A stretch of 33,369 nucleotides of DNA from Holophagaceae bacterium (GTDB lineage Bacteria; Acidobacteriota; Holophagae; Holophagales; Holophagaceae): assembly GCA_025350765.1 (NCBI GenBank), contig JANXXC010000078.1, forward strand, positions 1-33,369. The letters are read 5' to 3'. The notes beneath the pieces were generated by a model. The model made no database searches. It was not told where the DNA came from and saw nothing but the letters and a program-made list of their open reading frames with translations. Shown here piece by piece: positions 1 to 8,053 of this stretch. Positions within the stretch are counted from its first letter, which is position 1. The number at the start of each line of letters is the position of its first letter. Made by a program: the position numbers and the translations under genes.

Positions 1-260
1 TGATTGACGTGGGTCAATAGGGTCATCCCAGACTCCTCCGCCATGCGCTGTCGATGGATGTACATCTCCTTGAATTTCCAGGTGGTGTCCACATGAAGCA
101 GGGGAAAAGGGGGCGTGGCGGGATAGAAAGCTTTAAGGGCCAAATGCAGCATCACCGATGAGTCTTTGCCTATCGAATACAACATGACCGGACGCTTGGC
201 CCCGGCCACCGCCTCGCGGAGGATTTCGATGCTTTCGGATTCAAGCTGGTTGCAGGTCAT
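1..260 (-). CDS. cysD: Sulfate adenylyltransferase subunit 2 (CysD), N-terminal fragment running off the window
   Basis: Reverse-strand translation from ATG at 260: [86 protein letters not shown]; the [15 protein letters not shown]-loop and [12 protein letters not shown] are typical CysD. Absent from the ORF track because it is open at the edge. Confidence 0.93.
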   Translation of the reverse strand, partial: MTCNQLESESIEILREAVAGAKRPVMLYSIGKDSSVMLHLALKAFYPATPPFPLLHVDTTWKFKEMYIHRQRMAEESGMTLLTHVN

Positions 261-1209
261 GAAAGGGCCTGGGGAGATTGAGACTGATCGAGGCGGCATA
301 AATAGCTTTCACCAAGTTACCGTATTCCCGGCGACACAATTAGACTTGAAGGGCTTCCCCCCGCATTCCATCGCCGCTGATCGCTTGGAGAATGAATTGA
401 GCACGCCCGGCACCTTCTTCGTCGTCGGGTGCCCGCGATCCGGCACCACCCTGCTGAGCGTGCTGCTGGATCGGCACTCCAGGCTCTGCGTCACTCCGGA
501 GACCGCTTTCTTTGATGAGATCGCCCCCTTGTTGGCAAGCCTGCAAGAGAGCGCGGTGCGCCAGGCGATCAGCCGATGGCGGCGGCTCCCTGAGTTAAAG
601 CTCGGACCGGATGCGGTCCTCCAGCGATTGGGGCGTCAGCCCTTGGTTCCAGGCGAGGTGCTGGCCGCCATCCTGGACCTTTACGCGGAGGCGCAGGGCA
701 AGGCTCGCTGCGGCGAAAAGACTCCTCAGCATCTGTTCCATGTGCCGACGATCCTTCTGCAGTTCCCGCAGGCGAAGGTTGTTTGCATGATGCGGGATGG
801 GCGCGAAAATGCGCTCTCATTAAGCGCCATGCCCTGGTTTTCCGGGAGAACCATCGAGGCTGCGGCGCACTACTGGAAAACGGCCGCACGCTTAGCGGAA
901 CGCTTCACCCGCCAGTTCCCGGCACAGTTCCAGATCCTTCGCTACGAGGATCTGGTGGCCCGGCCCGAGGAGGTGCTCTCCACCGCCACGGAATTTCTCG
1001 GCGAGATTTTCGAGCCCCGCCAGTTCGAGGCGGCTATTTCAAGCGATGTGGTGCTGCCGCGCTCCATGGAGTGGAAGGGGAAAGCCCTCCAGCCCATCGA
1101 CCATGATCACGTCCTCAAGCGGAGCCGCGCGGCTTCGGTGGCGGAGATCGCCTATCTCAACCACTTCCTGCGCGATGAGCTCCGCCATTTCGCCTACGCG
1201 GTGATATAG
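259..1209 (+). CDS. Sulfotransferase family protein (PAPS-dependent type)
   Basis: [36 protein letters not shown] 5'-PSB loop and [14 protein letters not shown] 3'-PB-like motif. The track start at 166 lies antisense to cysD; ATG at 259 or later is more likely. Confidence 0.85.
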   Translation: MKGPGEIETDRGGINSFHQVTVFPATQLDLKGFPPHSIAADRLENELSTPGTFFVVGCPRSGTTLLSVLLDRHSRLCVTPETAFFDEIAPLLASLQESAVRQAISRWRRLPELKLGPDAVLQRLGRQPLVPGEVLAAILDLYAEAQGKARCGEKTPQHLFHVPTILLQFPQAKVVCMMRDGRENALSLSAMPWFSGRTIEAAAHYWKTAARLAERFTRQFPAQFQILRYEDLVARPEEVLSTATEFLGEIFEPRQFEAAISSDVVLPRSMEWKGKALQPIDHDHVLKRSRAASVAEIAYLNHFLRDELRHFAYAVI

Positions 1210-1221
1210 CGATCGGGATCC

Positions 1222-1695
1222 TCATTCGCCATCCTCGAATTCGCAACCCAGGCGCCGGGCCAGCCCTTCGCCTCCCCATCCCATGACGACATCGTGGTTC
1301 CACCGGAAGGCGGGCATCAGGAGCTGAGCCAGGCGGGCCATCCAGGGCTTGGTGGTGCGGACGTTCCAGTCATAGCGGACCGAGGTCCATTCGCCATTTT
1401 GGGCCAGTGTCCATCGTCCCCGGCCTTCCAACTCCCCGAAGGCTTCGCCTTCTAATACAAAGGGCTCTGAGATGATCGTGGCCCTCATATTGAAGGCCAA
1501 ACGATAGGGGAGGGAGCTTTTCCAGGTGAAGCGCCGCACCGCGCCGATGCCAGAGGCATCGCCCTGCTCCAGACATTCAACTTTCTCCACGCCCCGCCAC
1601 CATTGGGGCCATTCTTCTGAATCGTGAAGGCGCGCCCAGACCTGCTCTATGGGAGCCTTGAATTTCCAAACCGTTAGGAAAGTGTAGTCGCTCAT
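1222..1695 (-). CDS. SRPBCC / polyketide cyclase-like protein
   Basis: MSDYTFLTVWKFKAPIEQVWARLHDSEEWPQWWRGVEKVE... typical START/SRPBCC N-terminus; start overlaps the upstream stop (4 bp). Confidence 0.8.
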   Translation of the reverse strand: MSDYTFLTVWKFKAPIEQVWARLHDSEEWPQWWRGVEKVECLEQGDASGIGAVRRFTWKSSLPYRLAFNMRATIISEPFVLEGEAFGELEGRGRWTLAQNGEWTSVRYDWNVRTTKPWMARLAQLLMPAFRWNHDVVMGWGGEGLARRLGCEFEDGE

Positions 1696-2384
1696 GCCTG
1701 TTGGGATGCCGAGTGAGCCGCAAGTGTGAGATCCGCGAACACGAATCCATCCCGCTCCACCACCTCGCCGCGTTGGACCGGAACGGTGTGCGTGAACATT
1801 GGTCCGCCCCAAACGAAGCTGTGGAATTCGCCATTTTCACCGCAGGGATCCACGGCATCTGGAAGATCGGCGAGCAAGGCTTGGTCGAAATCCCGCCCGG
1901 CGAAACGGCCCTCCAATTGCTTCGGGTCCACGCAGGTGAGAATGGCTTTGATGCCACCGCGGATCATGTCTTGGGCCAGCTCGTTGGTGGGCAGCTTCCA
2001 GAGCGGGAACAGAGGACTGATGCCGGTTCCCGCATGGCGGACCTCGCGGTAGGCGCGGATGTCTTCGAGGAAGAGATCCCCATAGGCGATGGCGGTGATG
2101 CCTTCGGATGTGCAGCGATCCATCACACCGGTCATGAGGTTTTCGTAGACACCATTGGGGCAGGGCCAGGGCAGGGGGATTTTCCACAGGGGCAGGCCGG
2201 CCGCCTCGGCCTGCCGGTCGAGCAGTTGCTCTCTAACGGCGTGCATGGCCACCCGTTGGTGCGTTGAATTCAACGTGGTGAGCAGGCCGCAGATCTCGTA
2301 CTCGCCTTGCTCCCGCAGGGTTTTCAAGGCCCAGGCGGAGTCTTTGCCGGAGGACCAGGAGAGTAGAAGTTTGGGGCGGGCCAT
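1692..2384 (-). CDS. Dph6/MJ0570-like PP-loop ATP-binding protein (diphthine-ammonia ligase family)
   Basis: MARPKLLLSWSSGKDSAWALKTLRE PP-loop (SGGKDS-like), ...EGITAIAYGDLFLEDIRAYRE, PLWKLPTNELAQDMI. Confidence 0.85.
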   Translation of the reverse strand: MARPKLLLSWSSGKDSAWALKTLREQGEYEICGLLTTLNSTHQRVAMHAVREQLLDRQAEAAGLPLWKIPLPWPCPNGVYENLMTGVMDRCTSEGITAIAYGDLFLEDIRAYREVRHAGTGISPLFPLWKLPTNELAQDMIRGGIKAILTCVDPKQLEGRFAGRDFDQALLADLPDAVDPCGENGEFHSFVWGGPMFTHTVPVQRGEVVERDGFVFADLTLAAHSASQQA

Positions 2385-2575
2385 GCTCTAGGATAGAGCA
2401 AGCCTCGATGATGCAGCGCCATGCGGCCAGCTGATTTCAAGATCAAAAACTGGAGCCGCAGATTCCGAAGCTGGGTGCCGACCCACCCCAATGTTTTCTT
2501 TCATGGCGTTTTGGCGGTGGTCCTTATTTTTGAAGGCAAATCCGCGCGCATTTCAAAAGCCGCATCTGCGCGACC

Positions 2576-3409
2576 CTACATATGCGGGAGCCACATGCCC
2601 ATGGTGGCGACAAAAATTCCGGCGCCCATCGCGAGGGTCAGCACGAAAAGCACGACGGCCATCGCGATGCGCCTTGCGGCTCCTGGTCGGTCCTGTGTGC
2701 GCAAATAAAGTTCTAGAACAGCGAGGGGCAACAAGTAGTCGGCGAAGGACAAGAAAGTAAGAAAGGGGCCTTGAAAGGTCTTGGGATCGAAACCGAAGGG
2801 GCCCTTAAAAATAAGAAAGGACAGCATCAAACCGACTCGGAAGAACCAGACCCCGCTCACCACAAGGAAGAGGCGAAGCGCCCACCTTCGATGCGTTTTG
2901 AAATCCCGGGCGAGCGCATAGCGCAGCGCCAAGGCCGCGAAGAGCATGATCAGGACGGCGTTAAGGCTGATCGCAACGTGTTGAGCTAGGTCGCCAACGG
3001 CGCCACGAAACCAAATCCGGTAAAGACCGGTAATGCTCATGGCGAAAGCGGTCAGCATGTATATGCGCCCATTCCAGCGATGAAAGGATGGCGCGCGGTT
3101 TCGGACTTGTGGAATGAGCTGAAGCGCCCCGCCGACGGTGATGATCACGGCCATGAATAGATGAATGGCGAGGGCGAAATTGCCCAGGGAATCGCCAGGC
3201 TTGTAACCGTTCGCGAGGACTTTATTCCACCCCGCGAAATCCCCATGAACAGCCGCGCGGCCATAGAAAGACGTGACATAAATCGCGAACACCAATTGGC
3301 CGAGGACGGCCACCAGCACCCAAAACCCGGCGGCTGTTTTCAAGGCGGTGTCCGCAAAGTTTTGCCGTGTCTGCCGCTTTTGCGATGGGTCAGCGGTGGT
3401 AAATGTCAT
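2576..3409 (-). CDS. DUF2306 family membrane protein
   Basis: Multiple TM segments; PGDSLGNFALAIHLFMAVIITVGGALQLIPQVRNRAPSFHRWNGRIYMLTAF is typical of DUF2306. Confidence 0.75.
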   Translation of the reverse strand: MTFTTADPSQKRQTRQNFADTALKTAAGFWVLVAVLGQLVFAIYVTSFYGRAAVHGDFAGWNKVLANGYKPGDSLGNFALAIHLFMAVIITVGGALQLIPQVRNRAPSFHRWNGRIYMLTAFAMSITGLYRIWFRGAVGDLAQHVAISLNAVLIMLFAALALRYALARDFKTHRRWALRLFLVVSGVWFFRVGLMLSFLIFKGPFGFDPKTFQGPFLTFLSFADYLLPLAVLELYLRTQDRPGAARRIAMAVVLFVLTLAMGAGIFVATMGMWLPHM

Positions 3410-3554
3410 CTAAATTCCTCCAGTCATCGGCATGGCGTATTTGTAGTGTCTACACAAGGCTCGGCCCTTCGGTTTAGCTGTGGATTGGCATCTCGGCCGA
3501 TGCTCGCAAGCGTTATCCGTCATTCGGCGTTAAACTGGTGGTCTGGAGCTTGTC

Positions 3555-4100
3555 ATGCCGAAGGTCATCAACATTGAGCCCACGCCGAACCCTGACGCGC
3601 TGAAGTTCATCGTGCAGCCGGCGATCCTTCGCAGCGGCACCCGTAGCTTCAAGGATTTCGCGTCCGCCGTGGGCGACCCGCTGGCCTCGGGTATCTTTGC
3701 GCTGGGCAAAGTGACGAGCGTGTTTTATATGGACCGCTTCGTAACGGTGAACAAGGAGACCAGCGCCGAATGGACCGATCTCATCGATCCGATCTGTGAA
3801 GTGGTGGAAGATCTCAAAGTGGAAGAAGCCTCCGTGGGTGGCCACATCGCCGCGGGTCCTGATGTCGGCGCCGATGATAAATTGCGGAAGATCAACGATC
3901 TTCTGGACAACCGCGTCCGCCCAGGGCTAGCGGGGGATGGCGGGGGCCTGGAAGTCATCTCCTTCGACGGTGAAACCCTGCAAATCAGCTACCACGGCGC
4001 CTGTGGCTCCTGCCCCAGCTCCACCAGCGGCACCCTGCGCTACATCGAGGGGATGTTGCAAGAGGAAGTGGATCCAAATTTACGGGTGATCAGCTACTAG
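3555..4100 (+). CDS. Nfu-type Fe-S cluster scaffold protein
   Basis: N-terminal Nfu_N (IEPTPNPDALKFIV) and C-terminal NifU domain with GACGSCPSSTSGTLRYIEGMLQ (CxxC). Confidence 0.9.
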   Translation: MPKVINIEPTPNPDALKFIVQPAILRSGTRSFKDFASAVGDPLASGIFALGKVTSVFYMDRFVTVNKETSAEWTDLIDPICEVVEDLKVEEASVGGHIAAGPDVGADDKLRKINDLLDNRVRPGLAGDGGGLEVISFDGETLQISYHGACGSCPSSTSGTLRYIEGMLQEEVDPNLRVISY

Positions 4101-4138
4101 GCTGAACGAAGCTACTCCGCTGAACCCGCACAGCTTCT

Positions 4139-4200
4139 GGAGTACCCCGAAGGGATACCCAGCGGAAGTGGGCCCGAACCTGCGGGTGATCAGCTACTGA
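4139..4200 (+). pseudogene. Remnant second copy of the Nfu C-terminal tail
   Basis: agtaccccgaagggatacccagcggaagtgggcccgaacctgcgggtgatcagctactga aligns to the nfu end (4039-4100) with a 2-nt deletion; tail reads AEVGPNLRVISY* versus EEVDPNLRVISY*. Confidence 0.75.
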
Positions 4201-4408
4201 GGCCTGGTCTGGGTCATGGGGCGCCTAGAGGCATCGCCCTGTGCGCCCATCAGCTTAGGTTTCCAGGTTTTTCTCCTAAGCTTCCCAGTGCCATTGGAAA
4301 CCAATCGGGCTAAGTCGTCGCCAGAATATTGCTTCCTGATTTCCAAGAATCCTCCTCTCATTTTTCCCCAAATGAATTGAGCGTTTGAGATGAAGTCAGC
4401 AGAAAAAC

Positions 4409-4577
4409 ACTACGCGGAGGGAGGGTTCCTGTCTCCGCAAGCGAAGCGCGCGGGAGGCTGCGTGCAGCCGTCAGACGGGAGGGAGAAGCGGAGGCCCGCA
4501 AATTCGGGCGCCCCTGCGCGCAACGGACGAGCCCCTTTGCTTCCCTCTGATCTCCTCCACTGCCCTCCGCGTGGTGC
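4409..4577. repeat. GC-rich palindromic element flanked by imperfect inverted repeats
   Basis: cactacgcggaggg (4409 on) versus ccctccgcgtggtg (to 4575); inside, stem TCCTGTCT 4427-4434 / AGACGGGA 4473-4480 and hairpin GGCTG-cgtg-CAGCC 4456-4469. Confidence 0.6.
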
Positions 4578-4756
4578 ATTTTAATGAGGTTGGCCACTCG
4601 GGTGAGTTTCATTGGTAATCAGGTACTGCTTTGATCTAGGAGGGAGAGAACGACCCAAGGGACCGGAATGGAATTCCTCAAAGGTGTAGTGTTATTCCGT
4701 AACGGCCTCTAAGCTCCAATTCAGCCGATGGTCCGTCAAATAGTTTGGAGGCACCC

Positions 4757-5812
4757 ATGAAGCCGCAATCCGAGGCCGTGAAAGTGGGCCCCGAGTTGGG
4801 CGTTCCGGGTGAGGCTGAAAATCATTTGAACGCGCTTGCAACGATCCTGGAAAAGGCCTCGCTGGATGCCACTCAGCTCTTTGATCACTGCCTGAATCTT
4901 TTGGTGAAGCAGCTCAAAGTCGACCGGGCCATCATGGTGCGTCTCACGGAACTGGGGCTCGAGGCCTTCTGGTGGGCGGAGTCCGAAGCGCCGAAGCTGG
5001 GTGACACCCTCCATGCTCCGGATACCAGCTTCTGCCCTCGTGTGATGGAGCGCCCCAGCCGCACCCTGGTGATCCGGGACGCGGCGGCCGATCCATCGTG
5101 GCGGGATGATCCGGGCCATCGGGAATTGGGGATTCGCGCCTACATTGGCACGCCCTTGAGGGAAGGGGGCCGCCCCATCGGCGTGCTCTGTATCCAGCAC
5201 AGCGAGCCCATGAACTTCTCCCGCAGCGCCATCGCCCTGGTGAATGCCGTGGCGAACCTGTTGAGCCGGACCCTGGAAGTGGAGGCTCTTAAACATGAGT
5301 TGCGGCTCACCCGGGACAGCCTGGATCTGACCTCGGCGGTGGTGGAGGATAGCGCGCTGAACAGCCCCACCTCCGGGCTCCCGAACCAGCGCTACCTGGA
5401 GGTATGGCTGCGGGCCAATCTGTTCATGGCCAAGCGCCGGGGCGAACCCATGGCCGTGGTGCTCTGGCATTGGCCGGATTCCCCCCGGCGGCGCAGGGTC
5501 CTGAAGGACATCTCCGAGGCTCTGCGGGGGGAGGACCTGCTGGTGGATATCGGGCGGGACCGGTTCCTGCTGCTTCTCCCCCATACCTCCCAAAGCGGGG
5601 CGCAGGTCCTGATCGGGCGCATCCGCGAGCGCATGGGCGAAATCGCGATGGGTGGCACCTTCTGGGAGACCGAGCTGGACGATACGCAACTCCGGATGGC
5701 CCTGCATCGCTGTGAAGCCGCATTGAAAGAGAGTCTCAAGAAACTTGACGAAGCTTTGACTTGGCGGTTTCTGAGGCCCGAGGATGTTGGAAATCCCGAC
5801 GAGGCCTCCTGA
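4757..5812 (+). CDS. GAF domain protein with degenerate C-terminal GGDEF-like domain
   Basis: GAF motifs (SFCPRVMERPSRTLVIRDAAADPSWRDDP...GIRAYIGTPLREGGRPIGVLCIQHSEP); C-terminal GGDEF-like fold with DLLVDIGRDRFLLLLPHTS in place of GGDEF. ATG 4757 preceded by GGAG. Confidence 0.8.
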   Translation: MKPQSEAVKVGPELGVPGEAENHLNALATILEKASLDATQLFDHCLNLLVKQLKVDRAIMVRLTELGLEAFWWAESEAPKLGDTLHAPDTSFCPRVMERPSRTLVIRDAAADPSWRDDPGHRELGIRAYIGTPLREGGRPIGVLCIQHSEPMNFSRSAIALVNAVANLLSRTLEVEALKHELRLTRDSLDLTSAVVEDSALNSPTSGLPNQRYLEVWLRANLFMAKRRGEPMAVVLWHWPDSPRRRRVLKDISEALRGEDLLVDIGRDRFLLLLPHTSQSGAQVLIGRIRERMGEIAMGGTFWETELDDTQLRMALHRCEAALKESLKKLDEALTWRFLRPEDVGNPDEAS

Positions 5813-5896
5813 TCTATCTCGGCTTTTGAGGCCGGGCCTTAAACATGGGATGATGACCTCCTGCGGTCCCGAGTCATGGGCCAATGACGGAGGTTG

Positions 5897-7975
5897 ATGT
5901 TGGATACGCCGACACTCATTCGGGTCGCGCTGGAAGCCCTGGGCGCTGGGGGCCAGGCGAAGCTTCCCACCTTGGAGTCGGACGACCTAAGGCGGATGTA
6001 CTCGCTCATGCATATGGGCCGGGTGCTGGATGACAAGGCGCCCAATTACCTAAAGCAGGCCATCGGCTGGTCCTACCACGCTCCGTGCGCCGGTCATGAC
6101 GGCATTCAACTGGCGCTGGGACTGAGTTTCCGCGCGGGCCAGGATTTTCTTTTCCCCTATTACCGCGATTTGCTGACCTGCCTCGCGGGCGGGCTTACGC
6201 CGCTTGAAATCATCCTCAACGGCATTTCCAAAGCCGCGGATGTGGCGGGCGGTGGGCGCCACATGAGCAATCATTTCGCCAAGCCCGACATCGGCATCCA
6301 AAACGTCTCCAGTCTCACGGGCAATCACACGCAACACGCGGTGGGATTGGCGCGGGCGGTGAAGCATTACAAGAGCGACGCCATCGTGTTCAGCAGTCAG
6401 GGCGAAAGCTCTCTGTCCGAAGGTTATTGCTATGAATCCATCAACGGCGCGGACCGCGAACAATTGCCCGTGATCTTCGTGGTGCAGGACAACGGCTACG
6501 GAATATCCGTGCCCAAGGCCGATCAGACCGCCAATGAATATGCCTGCGACAATTTCGTGGGATTCCAGAATCTCAAAATCATCCGGGCGGACGGCTTGGA
6601 TGTGGAGGATTCACTCAAGGCGATGAAGGCAGCCGTGGACTATGTGCGCACCGGCAGTGGGCCCGCCATGGTTTACGCCACCTGTGTCCGCATTCATTCC
6701 CATTCCAATTCCGACAAGCACGAGTGGTATCGCGACGAGGCCGAGCTGGCCGCCGCCAAAGCCGCGGACCCACTGCCTCGCTTTCGCAAATTTTGTATCG
6801 AGAGCGGTCTGACCGAAGCTGAATTGCAAACCATCGAAAGCGCGAACATCGCCACCTACAACGAGGCCTCGGACACGGCCATCAAGAGCGCCGACCCCAA
6901 GCCCGAAAGCATCACTAATTTTGTGATTCCCGACCCCTGGGTTTCGAACCAATTCCCCGGCGGAATCCATGAGGAAAAGGGCGAGGCCATCAGCCTCATC
7001 CAGTCCTTGAACCAGACGCTGAAAGAAGAATTCCGCGCCAACCCCGACACCTTCATCTGGGGCCAGGACATGGCCAACAAGGAGAAGGGGGGCATCTTCA
7101 ACGTGTCGAAGGGGATGCAGCAGGAATTTGGGGAAGCGCGCGTTTTCAATGCGCCCATCGCCGAGGACTACATCGTCGGCACGGCCAACGGATTTTCGCG
7201 CTTCAACGACAAGATCCGCGTGGTGGTGGAAGGCGCGGAATTCGCCGATTACATCTGGCCGGCGGCGGAACAGATCGTGGAATGCAGCCACGAATACTGG
7301 CGCACCAATGGCCAGTTCGCGCCCAACGTGACGGTGCGCTTGGCCTCGGGCGGCTACATCGGCGGCGGGCTGTACCATTCGCAGAATGTCGAAGGCTGGC
7401 TCACGACCTTGCCGGGCATCCGCGTGGTGGTGCCCGCCTTCGCGGACGACGCGGCGGGCCTGTTGCGCACGGCCATGCGCTCCCGGGGCATGACCCTCTA
7501 CCTGGAACCGAAATTCCTCTACAACGCCAAGATGGCCCAGGCCGTGGTTCCCGAAGGTTTCGCGGTGCCCTTTGGCAAGGCCCGAATTCGGCGCGAAGGC
7601 ACGGACCTCACGGTGCTGGCCTACGGCACGCCGGTCCACTTTGCCCTGGATGCCGCCAAGAAATTGGAAGCCGAAGGGAAAAACGTGGAGGTCATCGACC
7701 TTCGCAGCCTCTCGCCCCTGGATACCGACACGATATTTGCGAGCGTGAAGAAGACCCATCGCGTGCTCATCGTCCACGAGGACAAAGTCTTCGGCGGATT
7801 CGGCGGCGAATTGGCCGCCCAGGTCGCGAGCGATTGCTTCCCGTGGCTTGATGCCCCGGTGGAGCGCGTGGGCTCCACGTTCACGCCCGTCGGCTTCAAC
7901 CGCATCCTCGAAAGAGCGACCCTGCCCAACACCGATCGGGTGTTAGCAGGGATGAAGAAGGTGCTTGGGTTTTAG
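5897..7975 (+). CDS. Fused E1 alpha/beta 2-oxoacid dehydrogenase (branched-chain/pyruvate dehydrogenase type)
   Basis: Alpha half (HMGRVLDDKAPNYLKQAIGWSYHAPCAGHDGIQ..., VFVVQDNGYGISVP-like) followed in the same ORF by a beta half (NQTLKEEFRANPDTFIWGQDMANKEKGGIFNVSKGMQQEFGEARVFNAPIAEDYIVGTANG...VIDLRSLSPLDTDTI). Confidence 0.88.
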   Translation: MLDTPTLIRVALEALGAGGQAKLPTLESDDLRRMYSLMHMGRVLDDKAPNYLKQAIGWSYHAPCAGHDGIQLALGLSFRAGQDFLFPYYRDLLTCLAGGLTPLEIILNGISKAADVAGGGRHMSNHFAKPDIGIQNVSSLTGNHTQHAVGLARAVKHYKSDAIVFSSQGESSLSEGYCYESINGADREQLPVIFVVQDNGYGISVPKADQTANEYACDNFVGFQNLKIIRADGLDVEDSLKAMKAAVDYVRTGSGPAMVYATCVRIHSHSNSDKHEWYRDEAELAAAKAADPLPRFRKFCIESGLTEAELQTIESANIATYNEASDTAIKSADPKPESITNFVIPDPWVSNQFPGGIHEEKGEAISLIQSLNQTLKEEFRANPDTFIWGQDMANKEKGGIFNVSKGMQQEFGEARVFNAPIAEDYIVGTANGFSRFNDKIRVVVEGAEFADYIWPAAEQIVECSHEYWRTNGQFAPNVTVRLASGGYIGGGLYHSQNVEGWLTTLPGIRVVVPAFADDAAGLLRTAMRSRGMTLYLEPKFLYNAKMAQAVVPEGFAVPFGKARIRREGTDLTVLAYGTPVHFALDAAKKLEAEGKNVEVIDLRSLSPLDTDTIFASVKKTHRVLIVHEDKVFGGFGGELAAQVASDCFPWLDAPVERVGSTFTPVGFNRILERATLPNTDRVLAGMKKVLGF

Positions 7976-8053
7976 GTAAACAACTCTGGCCGGCAAATAG
8001 CGCCGCCTTGGGGATCCTTCGCTCCCGTTAGAATTCCCTCAGGATCCGCATTC

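Noticed and set aside
4736-5884. 382-aa minus-strand ORF antisense to the GAF gene
   Set aside because: Shadow ORF of a GC-rich gene: Gln/Pro/Gly/His-rich, no domain; the plus-strand frame encodes a recognisable GAF protein.
6611-7777. 388-aa minus-strand ORF antisense to the E1 dehydrogenase
   Set aside because: Low-complexity shadow translation; the plus strand has clear E1 motifs.
7976-8053. cccgttagaattccc as another copy of the TTAGGGGCCGTTAYGGAAT family
   Set aside because: Match too short and degenerate to support membership.
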